Below, piece by piece: positions 50,529 through 57,957 of a DNA stretch of 64,000 bases. The notes under the pieces are model-generated. The model saw nothing but the letters and a program-made list of their open reading frames with translations. It did not search any database and was not told where the DNA came from. The translations under genes and the position numbers were made by a program. The DNA is taken from positions 2,737,501-2,801,500 of the forward strand of contig NZ_BLIN01000005.1 of assembly GCF_009811555.1 (NCBI RefSeq), given 5' to 3'. Positions within the stretch are counted from its first letter, which is position 1. Every line of letters starts with the position of its first letter. This stretch comes from Streptomyces caniferus (lineage in GTDB: Bacteria; Actinomycetota; Actinomycetes; Streptomycetales; Streptomycetaceae).

Positions 50529-50957
50529 TCAGGCGACGGTCAGCGTGACCTCGATGTTGCCGCGGGTCGCGCGGGAGTACGGGCACACCTGGTGCGCCTT
50601 CTCCACGAGGTCCTTGGCGGTGGCCGCGTCGACGTTGGGGATCGCGGCGGAGATCTCGACCGTGAGGCCGAAGCCGCCGTCCGCGGCCTTGCCGATGCCG
50701 ACCTTGGCGGTCACCCGGGAGCCCGAGACATCGGCGTTCTCCCGGCGGGCGACGACGCCGAGCGCGCCCTGGAAGCAGGCGCTGTAGCCGGCCGCGAAGA
50801 GCTGCTCGGGGTTGGTGCCGGCGCCGCTGCCGCCCTGCTCCTTGGGCGGGTTGACGATCACGTCGAGCTTGCCGTCATCGCTGGCGACGCGGCCGTCACG
50901 GCCGTTCTCAGCGGTGGCGACGGCGGTGTAGACGACGTCGACGGTCTGGATGGACAT
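50529..50957 (-). CDS. ohr: Organic hydroperoxide resistance protein (Ohr/OsmC family)
   Basis: The 142-residue thiol peroxidase reduces organic hydroperoxides. The two active-site cysteines are at 61 (GYSACFQGAL) and 125 (HQVCPYSRATRGNI), the Ohr pattern, and NPEQLFAAGYSAC is diagnostic. ATG at 50957 has AGGAGG at good distance. The adjacent regulator is not an OhrR; the nearest MarR gene (52440) is linked to the CurA-type gene instead. Confidence 0.95.
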   Translation of the reverse strand: MSIQTVDVVYTAVATAENGRDGRVASDDGKLDVIVNPPKEQGGSGAGTNPEQLFAAGYSACFQGALGVVARRENADVSGSRVTAKVGIGKAADGGFGLTVEISAAIPNVDAATAKDLVEKAHQVCPYSRATRGNIEVTLTVA

Positions 50958-51331
50958 ACCAAATCCTCCTGTGGTTCGCCGCGACTCGCGCCCACGGATC
51001 GCGACGGCTTGCCGCTGAGCCTAACGGTCGTACGCAAGGCCCCTCGGGGAGGCACAGTGAGGCGTACGGCCCCCGGCCTGGCACACGTCCCGCCGGGGCC
51101 GGCACCCCACCGTCTCGGGGAGGGCATGCCACCCCGGCGGGGAAATCGCCAACCCGGACAGGGAGAACACCATCCCGGACGGGGAGGCACACCCTCCCGG
51201 ACAGGGAGGAACGCCGCCCCGGACGGGAGAAGCGCCGCTCCCCCTGCGCCGCTCCCCGGCGGGGCGGCACCCCCTCAGCCAACGGAGCCATCACCAGCCC
51301 GCGGAACGGCCACCGCCCCACCGAGCCATCG
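50958..51331. other. 374-bp intergenic region with repeats
   Basis: No gene is supported. It contains the ohr promoter side and four imperfect copies of CCCGGACRGGGAGR at 51153, 51174, 51196 and 51218, spaced 21-22 bp (two helical turns). Confidence 0.55.
51153..51230. repeat. Four CCCGGAC(A/G)GGGAG repeats, 21-22-bp period
   Basis: Copies start at 51153, 51174, 51196 and 51218. The regular two-turn spacing could reflect a protein-binding array or simple minisatellite growth. Confidence 0.75.
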
Positions 51332-52351
51332 TCAGTCCGCGAGGCTCACGATCATCTTGCCGGTGTTCTCACCGCGCAGCAGACCGAGGAAGGCCTCGAC
51401 GCCGTTCTCGATGCCGGCCACCTTGGTCTCGCTGTACTTGAGCTCGCCGGAGCGGATCCAGGCGGAGACCTCCTCGACGAACTGCGGCTGCAGCGCGGCG
51501 TGGTCGCTGACCAGCAGGCCCTGCAGGCGCAGCCGCTTGCCGATCACCATCGCGAGGTTGCGCGGGGCGGGGCTCGGCTCCGTGGCGTTGTACATCGAGA
51601 TCATGCCGCAGATGGCGGCACGGCCATGGACGTTGAGGGAGCTGATGGCGGCTTCGAGGTGGTCGCCGCCGACGTTGTCGAAGTAGACGTCGATGCCGTC
51701 CGGCGCGGCCTCCTTGAGCTGCTTGGCGACATCGCCGTTCTTGTAGTTGAAGGCGGCGTCGAAGCCGTACTCCTCGACCAGGAGCTTGACCTTGTCGTCG
51801 GAACCGGCCGAGCCGATGACGCGGGAGGCGCCCTTGAGCTTGGCGATCTGGCCGACCTCGCTGCCCACCGCGCCGGCCGCGCCGGACACGAAGACTGCGT
51901 CGCCCTCCTTGAAGGACGCGACCTCCAGCAGACCCGCGTATGCGGTCAGGCCCGGCATGCCCAGCACGCCGAGGTAGGCGGTGAGCGGAGCCAGCGACGG
52001 GTCCACCTTGGCGGCACGCTTGGCGTCCAGTACCGCGTACTCGCGCCAGCCGAGGCCGTGCAGGACGTGGTCACCGACGGCGAGGGAATCGTCGCGCGAG
52101 GCGATGACCTCACCGACCGCGCCGCCGTCCATCGGCTGGTCGAGCTGGAAGGGCGGGACGTACGACTTCACGTCGTTCATCCGGCCGCGCATGTACGGGT
52201 CGACGGAGAAGTGCTGCGTACGGACGAGGATCTGGCCCTCGCCGAGCTCGGGCACCGCGGCCTCGCGCAGCGCGAAGTCCTCCGGGGTGGGCCAGCCGTG
52301 GGGGCGGGCGACGAGGTGCCATTCGCGGCCGGTCGTGGGCAGTGCGGACAT
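51332..52351 (-). CDS. CurA-type NADP-dependent oxidoreductase
   Basis: The 339-residue zinc-independent medium-chain reductase has SVDPYMRGRM near the N-terminus, the nucleotide-binding VSGAAGAVGSEVGQIAK and YFDNVGGDHLEAA, matching the CurA/leukotriene B4 12-hydroxydehydrogenase family, which reduces alpha,beta-unsaturated ketones. ATG at 52351 has AGGAGG upstream. It is divergent from a MarR gene with a 88-bp AT-rich gap, the usual layout for detoxification genes under MarR control. Confidence 0.93.
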   Translation of the reverse strand: MSALPTTGREWHLVARPHGWPTPEDFALREAAVPELGEGQILVRTQHFSVDPYMRGRMNDVKSYVPPFQLDQPMDGGAVGEVIASRDDSLAVGDHVLHGLGWREYAVLDAKRAAKVDPSLAPLTAYLGVLGMPGLTAYAGLLEVASFKEGDAVFVSGAAGAVGSEVGQIAKLKGASRVIGSAGSDDKVKLLVEEYGFDAAFNYKNGDVAKQLKEAAPDGIDVYFDNVGGDHLEAAISSLNVHGRAAICGMISMYNATEPSPAPRNLAMVIGKRLRLQGLLVSDHAALQPQFVEEVSAWIRSGELKYSETKVAGIENGVEAFLGLLRGENTGKMIVSLAD

Positions 52352-52439
52352 AAGCGCGATCCTCCTAAAACTTCATGTACTGAAACAACCATGCTCCTCG
52401 ATATTTCATGTTGTCAAGTAATTGGGTATCCTCGTCTGC
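52352..52439. promoter_or_regulatory. Divergent curA-marR control region
   Basis: This 88-bp gap is AT-rich. TTCATGT occurs twice (near 52370 and 52405). TATCCT at 52427-52432 ends 7 nt before the marR ATG; TTGACA lies at 52416-52411 on the minus strand. Operator details are uncertain. Confidence 0.5.
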
Positions 52440-52871
52440 ATGACCCCCCGCGCAGACTCCTTGACCGTCGAGGTCGTCGACCTCATCGGCACCGTCGTCG
52501 CCCGCTACTACGAGGAGTACGAGCACGCCGCGGCCGAGCACTCCCTCACCGGCGCCCAGGCCAGGGTGCTCAGCCTGCTCTCCATCGAGCCGCTGCCCAT
52601 GCGCAGGGTCGCCGAGCGTCTGAAGTGCGAGCCGTCCAACGTCACCGGCATCGTGGACCGCCTGGAGTCCCGCGGCCTGGTCGAGCGCCGCCCCGATCCG
52701 GCCGACCGCCGCGTCAAGCTCGCCGCCCCGACGGACGACGGCGCGCGCACGGCCGAGGCGCTGCGCACGTCGCTCCACTTCGCCCGCGAGCCGCTCGGCC
52801 GTCTGACGGTCGCCGAGCGGACGCTGCTGAAGGAGCTGCTGCAGCGGATGCTGGGCGTCGCGCCCGAGTGA
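52440..52871 (+). CDS. MarR family transcriptional regulator
   Basis: The 143-residue winged-helix protein has the DNA-binding part LTGAQARVLSLLSIEPLPMR, VAERLKCEPSNVTGIVDRLE and the wing RPDPADRRVKL. One cysteine (in LKCEPSN, in the recognition region) might sense electrophiles, which would suit control of an enone reductase. ATG at 52440 follows TATCCT by 7 nt without a ribosome site: probably leaderless. A TTG at 52422 is an unlikely longer start. Confidence 0.92.
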   Translation: MTPRADSLTVEVVDLIGTVVARYYEEYEHAAAEHSLTGAQARVLSLLSIEPLPMRRVAERLKCEPSNVTGIVDRLESRGLVERRPDPADRRVKLAAPTDDGARTAEALRTSLHFAREPLGRLTVAERTLLKELLQRMLGVAPE

Positions 52872-52938
52872 CCGGACCGTGCCCGGCGGCCCCGCCGGAC
52901 CGGACGATCGCCGGCGGGCCGCACGGCACGTGACCCCC

Positions 52939-53072
52939 GACCGACAGCCGGCCCCGCCGCACGTTCCCCACGGCCGACAGCCGACCCCGCCGCACCTCGT
53001 CCACGACCGACAGCCGGCCCCGCCGCCGCACATCGCCCACGGCCGTCAGTAACCGCGTCGCACGTTGTCCAC
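52939..53072. repeat. 33-bp minisatellite overlapping the 3' end of the GPP34 gene
   Basis: Four units of 33, 33, 36 and 32 bp start at 52939, 52972, 53005 and 53041. On the minus strand they would encode V-x-x-V-R-R-G-R-L-S repeats. The last unit supplies the final residues VDNVRRGY and the stop of the GPP34 gene; the other three lie past the stop. Confidence 0.8.
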
Positions 53073-53657
53073 GGCCGCCTGGTCACGCCTGCGGGCACGC
53101 CGCTGCCGCTCCACCGCCAATTCGGCGAGCGCCTCGTCGACGGCGATGAGCACGGCCGACACCGCGCCGTCCGGGCCCGCCGGGTCCTCGGTCCGCCTGT
53201 CACGGATACCGGCGGCCTCCGCGAGGGCGGCGAGCACGGGTTCGCCCGCTTCCCAGCGGTGCGCCACCTCACGGCGCTCGGGCGAATCGACCAGGACCAT
53301 CTCGCTGGTCCGGAAGAACAACCAGCGACGGCGGCGCTGCCGGATGAGCTGGCCTTCCTCCTCGAACGCGGCCAGATAGGCCTCGGACAGGCCACGCCCC
53401 CGGCGCCACAGCCAGTCGCCGACCGACTCGTACGGCTCCTCCATGACCAGCGACGACGCCGCCTCGTCCAGGAGGCGGTCGGCGATGGCGGGCCGGTAGC
53501 CCGGCACGAGGCGATCGCCCCGCAGCGTGACGGCCCGGCCCTCCAGGAGGTCGATCGCCTCGGCCCCCGCGAGCACCAGCGACAGATCGCCCCGCTCCAC
53601 GGTCCGCACGGGTGCCGTGTCCATGGCGACGAGCAGCAGATCCCGCGGTGTGGTCAT
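53046..53657 (-). CDS. GPP34 (GOLPH3/VPS74-like) family protein
   Basis: The 203-residue protein starts TTPRDLLLVAMD and contains LSLVLAGAEAIDLLEGRAVTL, matching the bacterial GPP34 family, distant relatives of the Golgi phosphoinositide-binding protein GOLPH3. Bacterial members are common in actinomycetes and largely uncharacterised. ATG at 53657 is only 6 bp after the stop of the DUF1330 gene, so the two form an operon. Its extreme C-terminus is made by a copy of a 33-bp minisatellite. Confidence 0.88.
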   Translation of the reverse strand: MTTPRDLLLVAMDTAPVRTVERGDLSLVLAGAEAIDLLEGRAVTLRGDRLVPGYRPAIADRLLDEAASSLVMEEPYESVGDWLWRRGRGLSEAYLAAFEEEGQLIRQRRRRWLFFRTSEMVLVDSPERREVAHRWEAGEPVLAALAEAAGIRDRRTEDPAGPDGAVSAVLIAVDEALAELAVERQRRARRRDQAAVDNVRRGY

Positions 53658-53663
53658 CCGCGA

Positions 53664-54026
53664 TCAGCTCTCGGCGTCGGAGGCCGCGATCGCGGACCGG
53701 ATCTGCTGCGCGAAGCCGGCCACCGTGAAGCCGGGACCGACACCGTCCACAAAGATCAGGTCGCTGATGGCGTTGTTGACGCGCAGCGGGAGGATCTTCT
53801 GGTACTCGGGCGACTCGTACCAGTTCCGCGCCTCGGCCATGCCCGGGAATTCCAGCAGGACCGCCAGACCCGGCCAGGCCCCTTCGACGACCTGCACCTC
53901 GCCCTGCGCCAGCCACTTGCCGCCGTACGCCGTGACGGTGTCCTCCACCTGCTCCAGATACGCCAGGCCGTCTTCGTTCGGAACGCCGCCCGGCAGGCGC
54001 AGGTGGTTGATCAAATAGGCGCTCAT
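53664..54026 (-). CDS. DUF1330 family protein
   Basis: The 120-residue protein has the dimeric alpha/beta (ferredoxin-like) fold of DUF1330/NIPSNAP-like proteins: AYLINHLRLPGG, TVTAYGGKWLAQG, VVEGAWPGLAVLLEFPGMAEARNWYES. GGAGG lies upstream of ATG 54026. It is first in an operon with the GPP34 gene. No biochemical role is established for this family. Confidence 0.9.
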   Translation of the reverse strand: MSAYLINHLRLPGGVPNEDGLAYLEQVEDTVTAYGGKWLAQGEVQVVEGAWPGLAVLLEFPGMAEARNWYESPEYQKILPLRVNNAISDLIFVDGVGPGFTVAGFAQQIRSAIAASDAES

Positions 54027-54333
54027 CTCGAATCCTCCAGCCTATGGCGGCACGTACGGAGGGGCATGTCGAAGGCGCCGCTCGCCGCGCCCGCCATAAG
54101 GGAGCGCGGAGGCACCCGCGGCGCCTACGGGAGCGGGCCGGCGCAGGAACAGCCCCTCGCATGAGGCGAATTCACCGGATTTGCATGCTTTCCCCAGTGT
54201 AAGCGCTCCCGGGTTTCCGCACGGGGAGCCGCCCAGGGCGAGGAGCGCCGCGGGCCCGGAGCGGGACGCCGACGGCGCACACGAAGGCACCTCATGCGTG
54301 GTGCCTCACCCCTCGCACCTCAGACGTGACACC
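54027..54333. other. 307-bp intergenic region
   Basis: No gene is supported. It contains the promoter side of the DUF1330 gene and a 7-bp hairpin (54285-54306) near the end of the MFS gene. Confidence 0.45.
54285..54306 (-). terminator. Hairpin after MFS gene
   Basis: AGGCACC (54285-54291) and GGTGCCT (54300-54306) form a 7-bp stem 28 nt past the MFS stop on the minus strand. Confidence 0.45.
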
Positions 54334-56010
54334 TCACGACGGTTCCCCCTGGACCACGGCCGTACCAGCCACCGGCGTACCAGCCGCAGGCGCACCAGCC
54401 CCCTCCGCATCCGCCGCCGTCACGGCCCCCCGCACCGCGCCGTCCACCACCGGCACATCCGACTGCCCCTCAACTCCCTCGGCCTGCACGCCCCGCAGGC
54501 CCCGCAGCAGCGTCAGGGCCAGCACCGCGGCACAGACCATGACGCCCGCGGCGACCAGCACCGCCGTCTGCAGTCCATGGGTGAAGGCGGTGCGGGCCGC
54601 CGTCAGCAGCGCCTCCCCCGTCCGGCCCGGGAGCGCACCGGCTACCGCGGCGGCGCCCGCCAGCGTCTCCCGTGCCGCGTCGGCCGCGTCCGCCGGCAGA
54701 CCGGCGGGCAGTGCGCCGCCGATGTCACCGCGGTAGATCGCGCTCCCGATGCTGCCCAGGATCGCCATGCCCAGCGCGCCGCCCAGTTCGGTGCCGGACT
54801 CCAGTACGGCCGAGGCGGAACCCGCCCGCTCGGGCGGCGCGACACCGAGGGCCAATTCGTTGCCGAGCGAGACCACCACCACCAGACCGGAGGCGTAGAC
54901 CGCCGAGGCGGTCAGGACGAACCACAGGGCCGAGCCCGGTTCCAGCCAGGACAGCCAGACGAAGCCGCCGGCCGCGATGGCACACCCCAGGGCGATGACA
55001 TGGGCCCGGTCCGTCCGCTGGGCGAGGGCGGCGGCGGCCGGCGCCATCCCGCCCACCGCGAGGGTCGGCAGCAGGTTCCACAGCGCCGCCTCCATGGGGC
55101 TCATGCCCCGTACGGTCTGCAGGTACTGGGTGAAGAAGACCGCGCAGCCGACGATCGCGAACATCGCCAGCAGGTTCATCAGCACCGAGACGCTGAACCC
55201 GCGGTTCCGGAACAGCTCCAGGTCGAGCATCGGATGGCGGGCGGTGCGCTGACGGTGCACGAAGGCCGCGGCGGCCGCCAGTCCGGCCACGAGGGCGAGG
55301 ACGGGCAGCAGCGCCAGCCCGTCGCGGGCGATCTCCTTGACCCCGTAGACCACCGGCAGCATCGCGAGCAGGGAGAGCAGCGAGCCGGGCAGGTCGAAGC
55401 GCCCGGCCGCCGGATTCTTGAACTCCGGCAGCAGCAGCGGCCCGCAGACCAGCAGCAGCACCATCGCCGGAGCGTTGAGCAGAAACACCGAACCCCACCA
55501 GAAGTGCTCCAGCAGCGCCCCGCTGAGCACCGGCCCGACCGCGATACCGCCGGTCACCGCGGTCGACCAGATCGCGATCGCCTTGCCGCGCTGCTTCGCG
55601 TCGTGGAAGAGGTTGCGGATCAGCGCGAGGGTGGACGGCATCAGCGTCGCCCCGCCGATGCCGAGCAACGCCCGTGCGGCGATGAGCATTTCGGCGCTCT
55701 GCGCGTACGCGGCGGCCGCGGAGGCGAGCCCGAAGAGGAGGGCGCCGGACAGCAGCAGCTTGCGGCGGCCGATGCGGTCGCCCAGCGCGCCCATGGTGAT
55801 CAGCAGACCGGCCAGCACGAAGCCGTAGACGTCGAGGATCCACAGCTGCTGGACGCTGCTGGGCTCCAGCTCCGCGGTCAGGAACGGCACCGCGAAGTAG
55901 AGCACCGAGACGTCCATCGAGACGAGAAGGCAGGGCAGCAGGAGGACGCCCAGGGCGGTCCACTCCCGGCGGCCGGCCACCGGCGTGGTTGTGTACGGAG
56001 TAAACGTCAT
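54334..56010 (-). CDS. MFS drug:H+ antiporter, DHA2 (14-TM) family
   Basis: The 558-residue transporter has 14 hydrophobic spans and a long acidic/Pro/Ala-rich C-terminal tail of about 50 residues. Motifs: VSMDVSVLYFAVPFL in TM1, GALGDRIGRRK (motif A) and GGIAVGPVLSGALLE (motif C). It probably exports an antibiotic or toxic metabolite. ATG at 56010 is 7 nt after a TACCGT -10 box and lacks a ribosome site. A 19-nt dyad sits in the promoter spacer, and a GntR-TetR hybrid regulator is divergent. Confidence 0.93.
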   Translation of the reverse strand: MTFTPYTTTPVAGRREWTALGVLLLPCLLVSMDVSVLYFAVPFLTAELEPSSVQQLWILDVYGFVLAGLLITMGALGDRIGRRKLLLSGALLFGLASAAAAYAQSAEMLIAARALLGIGGATLMPSTLALIRNLFHDAKQRGKAIAIWSTAVTGGIAVGPVLSGALLEHFWWGSVFLLNAPAMVLLLVCGPLLLPEFKNPAAGRFDLPGSLLSLLAMLPVVYGVKEIARDGLALLPVLALVAGLAAAAAFVHRQRTARHPMLDLELFRNRGFSVSVLMNLLAMFAIVGCAVFFTQYLQTVRGMSPMEAALWNLLPTLAVGGMAPAAAALAQRTDRAHVIALGCAIAAGGFVWLSWLEPGSALWFVLTASAVYASGLVVVVSLGNELALGVAPPERAGSASAVLESGTELGGALGMAILGSIGSAIYRGDIGGALPAGLPADAADAARETLAGAAAVAGALPGRTGEALLTAARTAFTHGLQTAVLVAAGVMVCAAVLALTLLRGLRGVQAEGVEGQSDVPVVDGAVRGAVTAADAEGAGAPAAGTPVAGTAVVQGEPS

Positions 56011-56017
56011 GGATGAC

Positions 56018-56046
56018 ACGGTAAGCAGAGTCCGCTTACTGTGCAA
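56018..56046 (-). promoter_or_regulatory. MFS promoter containing a GTAAGC dyad
   Basis: Minus strand: TTGCAC (56046-56041), 17 nt, TACCGT (56023-56018), 7 nt, ATG (56010). GTAAGC (56021-56026) and GCTTAC (56034-56039) form a near-perfect 19-nt palindrome covering the spacer and part of the -10. This would block the polymerase when bound. Confidence 0.7.
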
Positions 56047-56082
56047 ACACCAATAGGCACAAGGGAATTGGAGGTGCGTCAC

Positions 56083-56166
56083 ACTAGTGCACCCGGCTAG
56101 TGCGGTGCCCTTGTGTCGTCCGCGCTGTTAGGCTCACCGCCGACGGAATCACCCTGGTGCACTAGT
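56083..56166. promoter_or_regulatory. Paired ACTAGTGCACC sites upstream of the hybrid regulator
   Basis: ACTAGTGCACC (56083-56093) and its reverse complement GGTGCACTAGT (56156-56166) are 62 bp apart, with a third partial CTAGTGC at 56096-56102. The right-hand copy ends 1 nt before the CGGAGG ribosome site of the regulator gene, so the sites suit autoregulation. Confidence 0.65.
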
Positions 56167-56181
56167 ACGGAGGTCGCCCTC

Positions 56182-57174
56182 GTGGAGCAGTCGTCCCCGC
56201 CGCCCTACCGCCGGATCGTCGACACCCTCCGGCGCCGTATCGAGGCCGGTGAGCTGACGCCGGGCGACCGGGTGCCCTCGACCCGGCGGATCACCCAGGA
56301 GTGGGGGGTGGCGATGGCCACCGCCACCAAGGTGCTGACGACGCTGCGTCAGGAGGGCCTCGTACGGGCCGTACCGGGTGTGGGCACGGTCGTGGCCGAG
56401 CCGCAGCGGACCACCCGCGGCGGCCCGGCCACGCGGGAGCGGCGCCCGAGCGGGACGGACAGCGGGCTGAGCCGCGACAGCGTCGTACGGGCCGCGATCA
56501 GGGTCGCCGACGCCGAGGGCCTGCGGGCGCTGTCGATGCGCCGGGTGGCCGCCGAGTTCGGGGTGTCCTCGATGGCGCTCTACCGTCATGTGGCGGGCAA
56601 GGACGAGCTGGTGCTGCTGATGGCGGACGCCGCGTTCCGCGACCTCGAACTGCCGGAACCGGCGCCGGACGGCTGGCGCGAACGGATGGAGGCGGGCGCG
56701 CGGCTGCAGTGGGAGCTCTACCGGCGGCACCCCTGGCTGGCGCAGTACCTGTCGATCACCCGGCCGCAGCCGATGCCGCGGGCGATGGCGCTGATCGAGT
56801 GGACCATGGCGCGGGTCCGGGGCATGGACCCGGTGACGCTGATTCACATGGCACTGACGCTGCTGGGTTTCGTGCTGTCCACCGCCGCCGGGTTCGAGGA
56901 CGACCTGGAGGCCGAGCAGGAGACCGGGTTGGACCAGGACCAGTGGATGGCCACGATGGAGCCGGTGTTCGAGGGGATCCTCACCTCGGGCTCCTACCCC
57001 ATGTACGCGGGTGTCTCGGGGATCGACGCCGATGTGGTGAACCTGGACTCGATCTTCGAGTTCGGGCTGGCCCGCCTGCTGGACGGCATGGCGGCGCTCG
57101 TCGACGGACCCCGTCCCGGCGCCCCCGGATCCCCCGCCGTCGGCGACCATGGCCCTCATGAACGGCACCTCTGA
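56182..57174 (+). CDS. GntR-TetR hybrid transcriptional regulator
   Basis: The 330-residue protein has two DNA-binding heads. Residues 1-75 are a GntR winged HTH (PPYRRIVDTLRRRIEAGELT, PSTRRITQEWGVAMATATKV, GLVRAVPGVGTVV). After a linker, residues about 95-145 are a TetR HTH (RDSVVRAAIRVADAEGLRAL, SMRRVAAEFGVSSMALYRHV), then a TetR_C ligand domain. The GTG at 56182 has CGGAGG 8 nt upstream. It is divergent from the MFS pump and may read two site types, GTAAGC-type and CTAGTGC-type dyads; this split is inference. Confidence 0.9.
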   Translation: MEQSSPPPYRRIVDTLRRRIEAGELTPGDRVPSTRRITQEWGVAMATATKVLTTLRQEGLVRAVPGVGTVVAEPQRTTRGGPATRERRPSGTDSGLSRDSVVRAAIRVADAEGLRALSMRRVAAEFGVSSMALYRHVAGKDELVLLMADAAFRDLELPEPAPDGWRERMEAGARLQWELYRRHPWLAQYLSITRPQPMPRAMALIEWTMARVRGMDPVTLIHMALTLLGFVLSTAAGFEDDLEAEQETGLDQDQWMATMEPVFEGILTSGSYPMYAGVSGIDADVVNLDSIFEFGLARLLDGMAALVDGPRPGAPGSPAVGDHGPHERHL

Positions 57175-57817
57175 CACCGACCCGCCCGCCGGCTCCGGCA
57201 CCGCGTCCGGTCTGCCGGGACCGGTCGCCTTCCAGCTCGTCCTGCTGCGACGGATGGCCGACCACCACCCCGGCCTGGTCGAGGACGCGCTGCGCACCCT
57301 CCAGGTCTCCCGCGCCGATATGCGCGAGGCCAACCGACGCTGGCAGGCACGGATGCACGCCCCGCGGGCGCGCGGCGGCGTCCAGCCGTATCGTGCGCTC
57401 CTCGGCACCCCCGAGACCGTCGCCGCCCGCCGCCTCGGCGACCTGACCTGCGAGGCCCTCACCTGGCCGGTGCCGCTCTGGCCCGGTCTGCGGTTCGAGG
57501 TGCTCACCGGCACCCGGGGCGCCGTCTGGAACGCCTGGCTGATCCGGGCACCCGGCGCCAAGGCCCCTGACCTGCGGACCACCGACGATCTGACGCCCTG
57601 GTCGTGCACGGTCGACGAGGTCGCCCGCGCCTTCGCCCCGGCCCGCCCGAAGGAGGGCAGCGCCCCCACCCGCTGGCAGTTGGTCTGCACCGCCCCAGGC
57701 CCCGACGGCACCCCCCGGGACATCGTCGCGGAGTTCACCTGGGGGCTGTACCAGCGGCTGACCGGTCCGGCCCCCGCCGCACCGCCGGATCAGCGCGATC
57801 TCACTCCTTCGTCCTAA
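57149..57817 (+). CDS. Hypothetical actinobacterial protein
   Basis: I do not recognise this 222-residue protein. It contains VAFQLVLLRRMADHHPGLVEDALRTL and later WPVPLWPGLRFEVLTG and RWQLVCTAPGPDG; no signal peptide, membrane span or catalytic motif is clear. It starts 26 nt inside the end of the GntR-TetR gene (ATG at 57149 or 57158), so the two are translationally coupled and may act together. The good codon bias supports a real gene. Confidence 0.72.
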   Translation: MALMNGTSDTDPPAGSGTASGLPGPVAFQLVLLRRMADHHPGLVEDALRTLQVSRADMREANRRWQARMHAPRARGGVQPYRALLGTPETVAARRLGDLTCEALTWPVPLWPGLRFEVLTGTRGAVWNAWLIRAPGAKAPDLRTTDDLTPWSCTVDEVARAFAPARPKEGSAPTRWQLVCTAPGPDGTPRDIVAEFTWGLYQRLTGPAPAAPPDQRDLTPSS

Positions 57818-57957
57818 CCGCCCCTCCCCCGTCCCCCTACCGGACCTTCCCAGCAGGCGGACGCCCGCGCACGACCGGAGGATGGCGCACGAGCGGTCCC
57901 TGTGAACAGGCCGCACGAGCGCTCCGTCCATACCGGCCCGTCGGGGAGGAACCATCC

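Noticed and set aside
54042..54290. An 82-residue minus-strand frame between DUF1330 and MFS genes
   Set aside because: It has no family motif, no ribosome site and an odd composition; it was not listed as a gene.
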